NCBI RefSeq assembly: GCF_029227915.1
Contig: NC_079889.1
Span: 1,860,001 to 1,924,000 of the forward strand
Direction of reading: 5' to 3'
DNA: 64,000 nucleotides
From: Hydractinia symbiolongicarpus
Taxonomy: Eukaryota > Cnidaria > Hydrozoa > Anthoathecata > Hydractiniidae
Of this stretch, positions 31,508-44,921 are shown piece by piece. Position numbers and translations under genes: made by a program. Numbering within the stretch: the stretch's first letter is position 1; each line of letters starts with the position of its first letter. The notes below the pieces were generated by a model. The model searched no databases and was not told the origin of the DNA. It was given only the letters and a program-made list of their open reading frames with translations.

Positions 31508-33211
31508 ACAGACAGACTTTGATATAATATACTTTTATAACTGCACCATGAGATTGTTACCACAAGATAACAAAAGAAACTTACTTTTTCTTTTACGCTA
31601 AAAAAAGAAGAAAATCAATAAATATATACAAGCTAGTCTTTAGTCATTGGAAAAATACTTTATCGTATACAGACAATAAACCCTTCCAACTTACAGTTTC
31701 GCCTGTCAACATAGAAATATCCATGGATGCAGAAGGAGAAAGAAAATCAATGAGTTGTGAACTACTAACATTCTAAACAAACAAAAACTTTGGTCGATCT
31801 GATCTGCACTTTCACAAAGACAAGCCATAATCGTTAAATTGTGTACCTGATTGCTTGATAATTTTTGTTGCATTGAGCGCGTAATTCTTCGTGACGTCAT
31901 CACTACATCGTGTTTATTTTTTTCAACGTTTCTTTCACCGCCACTTATGCTGCAAGATTTCGCACACGGAGCTGAATTCTTATCAAAACGAGTTTCTACA
32001 TCTGTTACACTTGTCTCGATGTTTTTCTTTTGTTCAATCACTGTAACGCCATCGTGGGCGTTGTCTGAATGAATCGTCACGCTATTTACAGTTGTTGCTT
32101 TTTTATTTGTTTCCATGGCGACATGACTATCTGGCATGTCATCTTCCATTCCAGGAGGGCAAGGTTCATCATACAATTCCCAGGGCTTTTGTTCTTCGTT
32201 ATCCCAGGGTTGACTTTTATTCTGTTTGTCTTCGGCACTCGGTTTTATGGAAGTATTATCCTCTTCAGTGAAACTTTCTTCCTTTTTCATTTTAAGGGAA
32301 ATTTCTTTCCCTTTTACTTCACCTAAAATAAGGTCTGAAAGTTTATCTTGAAAATTCTTATTTCCATTAAACGCATCATGATTTTTAGTGCTTTGAATGT
32401 CGTCAAACCCTCCACCAGGGTGGTTTTCATGTTTGTTTACGTTCGAATCTTCTTTAATTTCACACTCCACCTTATCAGGTTCGACGCCCGGTGGTAAAGG
32501 TTCATCAGTAAAAATAGAATGATCGTGCGAGATATCCATTTTCTCGTGATGCCTTTCAGGCGTAACATCATTCTTCTCTGATATGACTGGTGCATATTTT
32601 TTATTTTTTAACAATTTGCCAAGTAAATCATGAGACTGTTTATTTTGAAGTGATATACTTGAAGATTGACTTACGCCATCGTGAAAAGGCGTTACGCCCG
32701 CTCTGGAAGGTGTAGTAGCTTGGTGAGAGGGCGTTATACCCCCAAAGTTATTTGTTCTAACTTTCCCTGGTCTCAATAATGTCGGCCATTTATGTGTTTT
32801 TTCTATTTTTCTAACTGGTAAAGCAAGTCCTGGATCTTCCTCTATCACTGGCGTTTTTACTAATACCCTTGACGAGGATTGTCCATCTGATTTATTATAG
32901 GAGATTTGACCATGGTCGCTGTTATGACTTGGTGTCTTTGCTGAGGGAGACTTGCCATTATGTACCTTTGTGGACTGCGTGGTCTGACTTGCTTTCTTTT
33001 TCTTTTTCGTTTTCCCTTTCTTCTTCTTTTGCCTCGATACGTCGGTTTCATGTTCTTTTCGATTTTGTTGATTTAAACCTTTGCTTTGGTTACTTTTGTT
33101 TGTTTTAAGAAAATGCTTATGATATAAATAAACATGTTTTTCGCATTCTTTAGGAAACGATATCTTAGTCAAAGGTTTTTTGAATAATTCAGCGATTTCT
33201 TTTAAAGCCAT
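29049..33211 (-). CDS. three-CCCH zinc-finger protein, ZC3H4/6/8 family, 7 exons
   Basis: Exons in transcript order: 33211-31847, 31772-31695, 31597-31585 (13 nt), 31358-31192, 30762-30651, 30354-30233, 29273-29049. They join in phase to 693 residues. The first 455 residues are low-complexity and charged, with a Lys-rich basic tract near residues 60-75. Three CCCH fingers follow: Cys530-His549 (C-x8-C-x5-C-x3-H), Cys560-His578 (C-x7-C-x5-C-x3-H) and Cys583-His602 (C-x8-C-x5-C-x3-H). The linkers (VEKRMDCCKFY; YYHHEWPCKFFHSKGYC; CKFSHAEIT) match ZC3H4/6/8. Those proteins bind nascent or noncoding RNA in the nucleus; ZC3H8 joins the little elongation complex. Which paralogue this represents is undecided. 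The weakest calls are the 78-nt exon and the C-terminal exon, neither of which has a recognisable domain. Confidence 0.87.
29740..29815. repeat. minisatellite in zinc-finger gene intron
   Basis: CAGCCCTCAGCCTTCAG and variants repeat about four times in the last intron. Confidence 0.85.
31473..31516. repeat. (GCCA)n then (GACA)n microsatellite
   Basis: About nine GCCA units followed by three GACA units in an intron of the zinc-finger gene, close to the 13-nt microexon. Confidence 0.95.
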
Positions 33212-34699
33212 TTTTTAGTTATACTAAGATAAAAACAAAATAAAAAGACTGGAAACGAATTCAAAACATAAAGGCGTTGGAGAAGTCTATTGAGAGTCAG
33301 TCGAATGATACATTGAGAACCACATCTCATTGGACATGTTTTATCAGATGGGCTAGTCAAAATATAATCAACCGTAGAAAATATATATTCCCAAATTCGA
33401 ATAAGAGAGGTCAAAACAGGATAAAAACACAAAAAAACAAACATCAACATCCAAAACAATGATACTATTAAAGTGCTACCATATATCAGCTGGCATTTTA
33501 AACAGATACATCTAATCAAATATACAACCCAAATAATAGTAAAAAAAAACAAACTAAAAGAAACAAAATAAAAATTACAGGTATATAAATAAATAAATTG
33601 GAATCAAAGTGAAAATAAATAATTATTCACGTGGTAGCACATCAACATGTGATATGCGCGGGAAAAATCGAAAACTAAGTATATGAATTAACCGGATAGG
33701 TTTTGCACGAATATAGCTACAGCATTTGATAAACTTTCAACACACAAACGTAACGTATTCTTCTTACTTTTCGACATTTTATGTATTATAATTTATATTT
33801 GTGCAATTTCATTATAGCTACAATAAATTTAGATTTAGTGTGTATGGTCAGGTGTTGTCCATGATTCGATAATGTTACTTTTTGCGCATGCGTAAATAGC
33901 AGATAAAAACCGTGTGAAGCCAGTGTCTTTTGGCTAAAAAAAGAACATAAAAATTAAGTTCATAAAGTTTTAGATATTATTAACAACATTAAATTATTAT
34001 ATTCCTTATTTTAAATCCTTAGTTATCATCAGCTATGACAACGTCACGTGGCAGTGACATTTTTACAGAACATGTTATGCCACTTCAACTTTCAGGGCTT
34101 TCTCTTATTTTCTAGGCGGTTTTTTTGACGTTTTTTTTTTACCATGTTTGCCAGACACAATTTTTTTTATATAAGAACATAGTTTATTAGAATATTCAAG
34201 ATAAAATTAGTAAAAAAGTTGAAAATACCTTAAAATATGCTTGTCTTACATCATGTTAAAAATGTGGGTTTTTTTAATTTTTTAAAAGTTTGTTCTCAGG
34301 TTCCATTTGATGTATTTTCATTTAACAAAATCTAGTTGTGTGTCTGTCAGTTCAATCAAGCTGCTTAAACAAAAAGACCTCAGGGGTGATTTTTACACCA
34401 GTTTGCATTCTCACATAAACTGTACTAAGAATATGTCAGGACGCCAAAGATTTAATATTCGTGTCGAACCAAAAAAAATATTTATACATTATAAAAAAGG
34501 AAAGGGTGTATTAAAACGTTTATATGCATGCAGGGAAAATTCCCACATTAGGAAAATGTAAAACTAACATTGTCAAACATTGAAATGGATGAGAAGTTTT
34601 TACAAAGCTTCAATCGCAACGAGAGGACAATTAATATAATAAGTCAGAAATGTTTCCAGAAACATTCTAAAGTACGTGTATTTTTAATTTTCGCGGAAA
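33212..34699. other. intergenic between zinc-finger gene and MICU
   Basis: No gene is recognised. Because both neighbours are on the minus strand, this should hold the zinc-finger gene's promoter and the MICU 3' end. If MICU has a separate last coding exon, it would lie here, but I could not identify it. Confidence 0.5.
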
Positions 34700-34804
34700 T
34701 CAAATTTTGCGGATAACCAGATCAAGAAAATTTAATTCCTTTAAAGTATAAACAAAAAAGTTTAAAACCGTCTTAGTTAAAGGAATGAATAAATTTCTTC
34801 GTAC

Positions 34805-37800
34805 CTTGTTTAACCCTCGAAACATCTTGTCTTTCATTACAGCGATAAATTCTTTGTTACTCAGCTCGTCATCACCTACAAGTAAAAAGAAGCATGTGAT
34901 AACCTGCTATTTGAACATGATATACATTCTAGTCACGTGTTTTGATAGTACGTTTAAGAAGTTTTTTAGTATTACTCAATGTTCGTACGTACCGTTTTCA
35001 TCGAAAATACTGAACACGATATCGACAAGATGGTCTCTCAAATCAACACCCGCTACAGTCTTCGCAACTTGCTTTAACGTCCCTAACAACAAGAAGATTG
35101 ATCACATGAGAACCGAGCTGTCATATTTTCATACTGGCACTCACATGATGATTTTACAAGGTGAAAACAGGGACAGGTATTTAATTGCATGTTTTTTAAG
35201 GAATAAAACATGGTACGTTACAACTTACTTAAAATGTTGCAAAGCTCATTTCGTGCTTTCTAAGACATCACAAAGAACATCAAATAGTGCTTCTTAAAAT
35301 ATGCAAAGCTTCTGGGAAAAAAACAGGAAGTTATGACGTTTTACTAAAATAATAGCTAGTAACCCTGACAACGGCACCAAACAATCGATGGCAGAATTCC
35401 GATTCATCAGTAAATAAGGTTTACTTTACAATTCATTCCTGATAACCCTATGATATTGAGAAGTGCTGTATATTTCATATTGTGTTCAAATTTGTAGTTG
35501 TTTAAACCTCCGGTGTTTCCAGCCTGGTGTTATGTTTGTGTGTGGAAAGAGGACGAAGACTAGTGTGAGTACTTGCAGATTCTATACAGGGCGACTAGAG
35601 GGTAAAAGTAAGAATATTAGTCCGAATTGAGAAAATTTTTATCCAAAACATGGCTGATATTAGTTGCTTAGTTGTTATATATGTCTTTTATATATAAACA
35701 AAGCACTTTAGAATCTATGGGTAATTCATGATGATAATGATGATGTGAAAGGAGTACATTGTCTTTCAGTTAAGGTTTCTAAAAAAGGATTGGTCAGCCT
35801 GTCTACCTATCAAGAATGTGACGAATTTTACCTTTGCTAACGGATTGTCCAGCCACGGTATGAAAACTCAATGCCATCTCTACATCACGAATATTAAGAA
35901 GAAAACTGAAGAAATTCAAATAATCTTGAAATGTCACACCGATATGCTGAAAATAGACAAAAAAACATTATTTTAAATTTTAAAAATAAGACCTTTTTAA
36001 AAAACAATTTTTGTTAATATATTCTTGCAACAGGAATCATGACAGGCTTTTGAGTTAAAGGTTTCATGTTTTTTAGACCATTTTTACAGGTATAAAATGT
36101 TTTTATATTGCAATGTACTTTTTATTGACCTGGAAAATATTTTTCCACCTGATCAAGTCCTCCATGACCCATTCGGATTTTTTCATTTTCGCGAATAAGC
36201 ATTATTGGTGAAATCTCAAAGAAGAAGTATTTACTAGTTGCGGTTTTCAGATGAATTTACTACTTCTACTATGAATTAGGAACAAATACTCAAGAAACTA
36301 AACTAAGCAATAAACTACATATTCTGTGACAATAACCCCACAAGAACTCAAACTTTTTAAACATAACGACATTAGAACTCCAATTTTTTCAGTACATTGG
36401 AAATTAAAAAGTATAAACACGTTAATAAACTTACTTTCTCACTGTTTTGTTTTCCATAGACCTCCTCAATTCCTTTTATAATCTTGTTCTTCTTAGCGTT
36501 TCCAAAATTTGCATACGTCAGCAAGATTTCAGCAAATTGACGTTCAGATATCAATCCATTTTTAGGTTGAAAGCTGACAAACTACAAAAATTCAAAAAAT
36601 TAAATTATTTAAAAATTTAAATATTCACAAGAAGAAATTTTGGTTAAATCATATTGCATGATTAAGTTATTTGGATGTTCAAATAAGTGAGCTTTCAGTA
36701 TTTCCAAAAAAAGTTGAGTGAAAAAAGTTACAATACTAAAGCAGGATTTTCTATGGAGAAGTCACAGATTTGGGGATAAAACTTTTGGGGAAATGGTCCA
36801 ACCTCCCCCCTAGCCCGGCAATTTTAGTTCTTTCAAATTTAAGAATTGTGTTAAATATTTGAACATAAGGATGAGAAAGAAAACACCATTATCTCAAGAG
36901 TATTCTTCTGCTTATCATAGTAGTTTTTCTCCTGTTTTTTTTATTCATTCATTTATTCATTCATTCTTACATATATTCATTTATTTATCCATCCATCCAT
37001 TCCCGTATTTATTTATTCATTCATTTATTTGTTTATTTTTAATTACATCCACTTTCAATCCTACCTCTAAATACATGACTTCTTCTTGTAATCTTCTTTT
37101 AAATTGCACAAACTCCTCACTTGTTAATTTTCCACTACCATCCACACCAAATAAATATGCAGCCAGACCTGTGTTCACATTTCCATGCAACACATTACCT
37201 GTGGTGGAGCGATCACGATGGCGACTGCCTGTTGTCGTCATGCTGAGAAATAATGAGCGCACCTGGAAATATACAGAAAACAGGTTAACATAGTAGATAT
37301 ACCATAGCTAGATACTATAGATAAGAATTCTTCTTATGAAAACTTTATCTAACCTGGGGAGAAGCTGATTTCGCCAGAAAACACCCACGCCGTGGGATTT
37401 TCTTAATAATCTTTTTTGCTATACTCTATGGCTATGATACTTATAAGTTTTCCCATTTATCTATTAGACATCTACATGCTAAATTTTTAGGTCCCATACC
37501 TCTGAGAGCCTTAGATATTGGCAATTATGCTAACCAACTGGGAATTAATTGGGAAAAACCTTCGTTAGGATTATCCGTAGAACTTTGAAACTTACAACAC
37601 ACCTTTCATTCATCAAGAAAATTATTTTGCAATTTTTGGACACTGATTAATTCGATTTCCCGAAAATCCGATTTTTCCTGATTTGTTATGCAAAATATGT
37701 AACAACCGGCTATTAAAAACTTCAAACAGAATATTAAAATTTATTCTAGGACTAAAGTAATTAAATTTTGAGCAGGTAGTGGTCTTTTGGCCCTATTTAA

Positions 37801-40569
37801 ACTCTCGATGACGTCACAGTAAAAAGTTAATGATTTTTACCAAGTACTATATGTATTCCGAGTTTGGAAAAGCCTATTAAAAGTTATGGGGGGGGGGGGG
37901 TGGCTAAATAACATGTTCAAAATACCTCAGACCGAATAAAGTAAATCCACGACTGAGTATTTTAAATGACAGTGGTAAACAGGCCTATCAATAAGGGGGG
38001 AGTGATCTCTCTTGCTCAGGCAAAGATTCACCAAATTCTGAGAAATGAGAAACTAGCTGAGCCGTTAATTGCTTCCCCAATTCCACAAAAGTTTTTCTGC
38101 CTGAGAAATATCAAATCACCTTACATTGAAATCAATGTTATCTTTCTTAGTATTTGCAGTAAAAAAAACAACAAAATATATAAAAAAAGGTAAGGTAAAA
38201 TAGATAAAAAAAGATTTTGTAATAAAATATGGGTTGAAATCACAGTAGTAAAGTGCAAGAACATAAAACAGTTAGCAACATAGTAGTGATATGTGTGCTA
38301 CAAAAATTCTTACTTTGCAGCTAACATTTTCCTTATTTCAACCATTCTCACCTTTTTAAACTCTTCTATAGTTACTTCACCATCGCCGTTTAAATCAAAC
38401 ATTTTAAAAGCAATTTCAATATGGCGTGCTGAAGCTATGCAAAAACAAATGAGAATGCATTAAGTACTACCTCTAACAAGAGAAAACAAACAACAAACAT
38501 TCACATGAAGTACTGGTAGGAAAGTCAGGAAAAAATTGGTCCCAAATGACTAATTCCTTTATTAACCAATTTTTCAAAGCTTAAACTTGAGAAAGAAAGA
38601 AATGATTTAAATGTTGCCAGTATGTAAACAAATTATCGGGTAATATCAACTTCTTATCAGATTAATATTTTGACCATCTCATTCTCCAAAAAAATATTAA
38701 TCTATTTCTTGTTCACTAAAAACAATGTATTTTCTCAATAGATAAAGTATCTTTCAGACAAACTGTGAATCAGTGAAGCCCCAGTGAACAAACCAATTCC
38801 AACAAAAAATGGATGAAACTTACTTCCAAGAACTGTTAGTAAGAAGACATAATCAGAAAACGATACCAAGCCACCTTCACCAAGACAATGGAAGACACTA
38901 CCACTCCCATAGAAGGGACATACATATGGAGGGATGTGCTACATAATAGAAAGAGATTTTAAGTACATACACTCCCCAATAACAGCTTGGTAATTCTGGC
39001 ATTTTCTATTAATTTTAATGAAATCTTCTGATATAAATAATTGGCGGTAACATGTAACCAAAAATTGCTGAAATAGCCTTCACTTGCAAAATGCACTAAT
39101 CAGTTAATTTGAACTGAATAATTTAGGGATGCAGAAACCTCAGACAATCACAAGTTTTGAAAAACTTCTAACATCTCACTGTTCGGTATAACAAGAAATG
39201 GCACATCAATTCAGTTCAGATGAAGAGTAAAAATAATAATTTTAATTAAAAAAAAATTTACCTTTGCATCAAACTTTTTAAATTGGTCCAAACCCAAACC
39301 TATCAAAAATACATAATATAAGCAAGACTTCTAAAATGATAATGCTTTTTGCATGTGGTGTTCGTATTCTTGATTGTATCAGACATCTAGCAAGCATGAA
39401 ATATTGCTTGTCTTTTGTCTTGTCATTCAAAATAAAAAAATAAAAGATAAAATTTTAGGTATGCTTCAACTACAAATCTCTTTCTAAGCATATTGTCTTT
39501 CATTTTAACTTCAATATATAAAATTTGCATCTGGTGACATTAGTTATTAGCCTGTGAAAAAATACAGGAGAATTCGGCTGTCACTGCTTGTAGCTGCCTT
39601 ATTTAGCTTGTAAAAAATCTGGTAAGCATTAGGTACATTGTGTATTTCTGCGTAGACCATCTTTTAGTGACCTGGATAAAACACAACAGTGCCCATAACA
39701 AAATAAAGTCTTGATCAAAAACCTTTAGGCTGCATAGTATCTGGTGTTAATGCTCGAACGAAATCTTCTGGAGTCATGTATATATCTCCAGTCTTGGTGT
39801 CTTGTAATGTAGCAAAGTATCGGAAAATCTTATCTGGTGTACTGTATGCACGAATTCGATTTTCATATTCAATAATCTAAATTAAAGATTTTAATGCGTA
39901 GATAGTTCACTGGTATAACTCAAATCTAAATCCAGGAACCTATTGGCGGCGGTAAAAATATGTTTTCTAATTTCTCCAGTTTTATAATTTGACTGTAAGA
40001 TTTAGAAGAACCAATTTGGTAAGCACACTCTTTTATGAGCAATTTTGTGTAAGCGTTTTTTTTTTCAGCAATTTCCCTTTTAAATAAGCACCCAGGCACA
40101 GAGTTTTACTAATGTCCAGGAGATTATTAAGCCTGTTGTAGTATATATACATTTCTAAACAGAATAAAGTTTGTGTAAACAGGGACCATAACAGTATCAC
40201 CTTTCTCTCTTTAAAACCAGCCTGACTTTTATGAAGTGATCCACTTGACATTTCCACCACTTCTTCCTTGACACTATCCTCCAATGCTTTCGCTTCTGCT
40301 GTTGTCAACTTTTTATAAATCAAAAATGAAGAGCCCGCAATACCAACCAATGAGCCAATGAAAAGGGAGTAGTAATTAGCCATTCGTTTGCGGTGTTCTT
40401 TTGTATATTTTTCAGACTCGTTAGGAGTTGAGTTTATTTCCTTTGTATGTGTTCCATTTGAAAATCCTTGTGTAGCCAAGCATCTTTGAAATCTTCCAAC
40501 AAATTGTCTCTGACTGCAAGTAGAGGATTCACTTAGAAATCGGCAAATAACTTTAGTGAACAGTGCCAT
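34805..40569 (-). CDS. MICU: MICU1/MICU3-type mitochondrial calcium uptake regulator, 10 exons
   Basis: Exons: 40569-40201, 39876-39723, 39299-39262, 38938-38824, 38434-38352, 37262-37065, 36581-36435, 35946-35832, 35082-34993, 34875-34805; 460 residues in phase, near human MICU1's 476. The protein senses calcium in the mitochondrial intermembrane space and gates the uniporter. It starts with a basic presequence ([12 protein letters not shown]...[10 protein letters not shown]), then a hydrophobic segment ([20 protein letters not shown]). Family hallmarks follow: [33 protein letters not shown] and [11 protein letters not shown]. Two canonical EF-hand loops are present: [12 protein letters not shown] (239-250) and [12 protein letters not shown] (434-445). 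The end is unsettled. AAG|GTACGA looks like a donor leading to an unfound last exon, but reading through adds 34 codons to a TGA at 34700. Parts resemble MICU3 more than MICU1. Confidence 0.94.
36940..37032. repeat. (TTCA/TTTA)n simple repeat
   Basis: Interrupted ATTCATTT-type repeats in the MICU intron just beyond exon 6. A very similar tract is at 15165-15215 in PTEN. Confidence 0.85.
37889..37902. repeat. poly-G run
   Basis: An uninterrupted run of about 12 G in otherwise AT-rich MICU intron sequence. Comparable runs are near 17316 and 52623. Confidence 0.9.
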
Positions 40570-41680
40570 ATCTGTTGTACACTTTCTTAAATATTCAAGT
40601 ATAACTATTCATTGTTCTAAGAGACACAAAAATAGAATGGAGTTAGTATTATAAAAAGTTAATTAACAAGCAGATAAATATATCAGATGCATCTTGTTTT
40701 AGGAAAAACATTTTTAGGGCACATTTTGTTGATTGCCGTAAGGTAAAACATTGATTACCGAAAAAAATTTCACAAAATTTTATTTCTAGATTTGCATCTC
40801 TGAAAAAAAAGTTTAAAATAAAATAAAAATATTCAAAAAATTAAAATGCTTTTGAATGGGCATGGAATATAACTATAGTTGGCTAATTTTTAGAATTGAG
40901 ACAATCTAAAATTGTATGTATGCCTTCCTTTATATCTAAAAGAAATACAGTAATATTTATTTTTAAATTACGCAATTCTTATCGTGGAATGTATTTTTAC
41001 ATGTAAGGGTCAAATTTCTAAAAAATGCAGGAAACAATTCTAAAAGAATGAACTTTTTTCAGGACATCTATTCCACTTTGTGTGACTGAGTAAATTGCAT
41101 GGTCAGCAGTTACTCAGATATTTCTACACAGTAAATATATTTTTCTAAATATTATTACAGTTCTTTTTTCAAAAAGATTTCTAAACTCTTGCCACAAGAT
41201 GTTTGCAGCATAAAAAAAAATTAAAATGTATATCGGTACTGCTTATACCTTTTCTTTTGTAAGAATTTCAAATCAAGTATTTCTACTTCTAGATTCAGTT
41301 TGTATGAAGTATTGTTAAACAGCAACACACAAGGAATATAGGTATACCTTGAAAGACTAAATTTTAGAATTAATAGTTAATTAATATTAGCAGATTCGCC
41401 AATAAAAAATATTTTTACTTAGATTTTGTGATAATTAAAGCACACTTCAACTATTTTTAAATATTTAAATTTTTAAAATATATTAGAGTGTATTACAACC
41501 ACTCTTGGTAAGTACATAATTTATAAAACTAATACTTTCACATCTACAATAACCTAACTTTCAAAACTCGCAAAACTTTATTAAAAAGTACATATCACAG
41601 TAATAAAATATTTTATTTTATCAACAGATATAATAAAAAATGTATTCACATCTTGTTAATAAACCAAAAAGCACAAAATT
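40570..41680. other. intergenic between MICU and YOD1
   Basis: AT-rich, with no gene recognised. It contains the MICU promoter and the YOD1 3' end, since both genes are on the minus strand. Confidence 0.6.
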
Positions 41681-44600
41681 TTACACTTCGCCAAAATTCA
41701 TATGTCCTGTTTCTTTTGCATGCTGTTGCGCTTGTGTTTGTCCTTTTAGCGGAGTGTTGCAAACTAGACAACGAAGTGAAAATCCTGCAAGATCTGTGTA
41801 TTGGCGTTGCTAAAAAAAATAAAAAAATGATTTTAGTGACCAACACCCTTTCCCATCAATTATGTTTCATTTTTGAAAAACCCAAGAAATGTGTAAACAT
41901 CCTAAAAAAACCCATTTTTTTCACGCAATCTTTTACAGTTATTTGTTGTCACTAATTTATATTTAAAAGGTTATTGTTCCCATCCCCTTTTACAAGTTAT
42001 TTAGCTTCCCCATATTACCAGGTATTTGCCAAAGTCATTTACCAGATTCTCCCCTGATATTTTTTAATCCTTTTCCTAATGGTTACTCAGATTTTTAACC
42101 AGCCTGGAGTTTGAAACGATCATCACATATATGCTTAGGGTTTCTCTTCATTTTCCTGTCATTTTGGGACTAAAAATCTTTCTTATAATTCTAGCTACTA
42201 AAACTTCATACTTATCGAAATTTTGAATTACCTTTAAATGCAAATTTAAAAATAGTTTTGAATATTTAAACCCAAAATTGCTGATATTTTCTTGATATAT
42301 TTGACACCTTGAATTAACATTGATTTCAATAGTTACCAACAAGCTTCTTCCCTGGTTTTTACTACACTTCCTATTTTTTTCCATGGGCACAATAAATTCC
42401 CCGACTTTTCCTGATCTGGCGGACACTATGTAAAAAGACCAAGCTTGTTTATTAGTTCGTTTTTAAAATCTTAATTTCTTTTAAAAACAAACAATTTAAA
42501 AACATTTAATTAGTACCACAAAGTTAGCTCCCTACCTTTTTACAATCCTCAGCTATAGCTAATGCTTCAATTTGTCTATTCATATCAGTGGTAGGAAACA
42601 CAGTTTGTGTTATTACATCATTTTCTTCCAATGCAAGTGCATCATAATGTATACCATCATAAAGCAGGAACACGCGGTTGTCGTAGTGTTCGTCTTCACC
42701 TGTTAAAACAATGTCATATATGTTTTATTGAACAGTAAAAGAATGGTCAGATTTACATAGAGATAATGCTTCATTGAAGAGGTTCAAGAAGGGTAATTGG
42801 GAATTACCACAACAAATGGAATATCGTTCTTTTGTATCTCTAGGATCGAAATTATGAATGGTGAAAAGAATATTCAACATAATTTATCACAGACATCCAG
42901 AGGTTGTCACAATTTGGTAAAAAAATTGAAAACAAAAAATCTGTCCACCTGCGATTCTGACCACTAATGAAAAAGGAAACACATAATGTCAATTTTATTA
43001 TGCTGTTGTAGTAAAATTTCGTATCGCTTGGAATTGCCATTCTGTCAGTATCTTTATATTGTTGGTGAACACACTCCTTTTCATTTAAACAATTATTCCT
43101 ACAAAGTTACTACAATTTTGTTTTCTGAGACCAGGACTTTTACTTTACAGAATATATCAAAAATATTAAGCAGCCAATGGTGATTTCAATAAACTACAAG
43201 TCAGTTATTTTTGTCATAGACATACCAAACCTATCAATTCTTCCTGATTGGATATCTGCTACATCTATTTCCATCTGGTAATGTTTCGCAAAAACGTTAA
43301 GTTCTATGGCACCTAACAAAAATAAATACATAGAAGGGCATTAAAAAGAAGGAAGGAAAGAACGTCAAAATAACGATTGAACAACGAATCAGAAAAACTC
43401 CCATTAAAAGCCTTTTTTTGCTATTTTTATTCTGGGTCAACGAAAACAATAATTTTAACAAACCTCCCCAGTGATCTGGTTGTGAAAGCCACTGACAATA
43501 TTCAGAATTTGTTTTTCCAAGAAATGCTTCATTATATGCGACAGGATCTTGTGCTATGCAAGTAGCAGCTAGCTGCCGTAGTTCATTTGCAAATGATGTA
43601 TCACTTAGCATGACTAAACTAAGAACAAAATTATGTCTTTTATAATAATATGAGAACTGTAGTTGTCTTTCAGGTTCTATAAAAAAAGTTTCTTTTTAAA
43701 ATGGCTGCTTCATATTGACTTTATAAACAATTCATAGAAAAGAAATTATTTGTTTATAAAATAAAATTGAAATGTTAATAACATCTATTTTACAATGCTT
43801 GCTGTCTGTCTGTAAGCCAAAGATGGGAGGCAGTGATCTATGATTTTATTAATGACAAAAGTTTCTTCTATTTCTATATTGTTTATGAAACTGTTTTCGC
43901 TGTAAGAAGTAATCAGTTTTTAAGAGGTTTTAAGGTGAACCTCTACTCTCCACAACAACAAGGTGAACAATCATAGAGGAATACAAAAGGTTTCAGGTAT
44001 TTTTCTTTTCATGGTTTATATCCAATGGTTTACTATTCATACTTTAATTTTATATTTTATAAAAATACATACATTAGATATTTTACAGAGCAAGTTCTCT
44101 TACTTAATGTAACACTAACTCACCTTAAACTTGCAAACAAACAGGAGTTATCAGCAGGAACCACTCTTTCAAAGAAATAAAAACAACAATTAAATTAAAT
44201 ACACGTGACATGTAAAAACAACAACAAACAAAAAACATATAACTTACTTTCGCACAAGTTTAGATGACTTTTCATTGGCTGGTGCTTCTTTTGGTTCAGA
44301 TTTATTCTCCTCAATAATCAACGTATCTCCCGAGCGTATCGAAATGTCACCAATAGTGTCATCTTGACTGCATATGTTTATTTCTTTCGGTGGAAAACCA
44401 CTCATAACTAAAAAAAAACAACAACAACAAAAGATTAGATTAGAGTTTGTTTTAGGTGATAAATGGTTGACATTTTTTTAGTTAGTTAAGGATATCTGTA
44501 AAATTAACAATGCAATTTTAATGACAAATTGTGCTGCAAAAAAGAAAGCCTGTGTACAAAAATTAGGAAATGCTGATTTTTACCTAATAGATAGTACACA

Positions 44601-44921
44601 TAGTATTTTTTAATTATATAAAAATACTACAATCTTAATTATTTGCTGATGTTTTTACATGCATTGATTTTTTGGATCCAAAAGCTTTAATTCCTAACAG
44701 CCTATTATAACGCAAACATTCAAATTTCGTGCAAGAATTGTACACCTGCTTCCTAAAAAACAGACAAACAAAAATAAAAACAAAATGTTCGCACCTTTCT
44801 GTCTATGTGGAGCAACATCTGTAAGTAAAAAGATAGCTTGTCGAAGTTCTGAAAGTTTTGAGGAAACTGTTAGATTGTTCAGGACTTTTCGCTGACCACC
44901 GCCATATTGACATCGTAATAC
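41681..44921 (-). CDS. YOD1: YOD1/OTU1 deubiquitinase, 7 exons seen, first exon missing
   Basis: Exons: 44921-44795, 44407-44248, 44165-44124, 43618-43464, 43312-43226, 42699-42536, 41809-41681; 287 residues plus an unseen start. The enzyme is the p97/VCP-associated OTU-family ubiquitin hydrolase that acts in ER-associated degradation. In order: a UBX-like N-terminal fold (VLRCQYGGG... [13 protein letters not shown]), then the OTU catalytic loop [12 protein letters not shown] with Asp and nucleophile Cys. Next come [20 protein letters not shown] and [19 protein letters not shown], the catalytic His in YDGIHYDAL, and a C-terminal C2H2 finger ([10 protein letters not shown]... [15 protein letters not shown]). 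The first visible exon begins in phase 0 with no in-frame ATG, so a short upstream exon holds the start. The loop after the catalytic Cys is about four residues shorter than in human. Confidence 0.93.

Noticed and set aside
31706-31846. Continuation of the zinc-finger gene's large open frame past 31847
   Set aside because: CAG|GTACAC at 31847/31846 is a good donor. The residues beyond it are not charged like the exon, and the spliced model continues in phase to the fingers.
34700-34804. Read-through of MICU's last exon to TGA at 34700 as the true C-terminus
   Set aside because: Possible, but the 34 added residues do not resemble the MICU C-terminal helix, and AAG|GTACGA looks like a donor. 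Left open rather than asserted.
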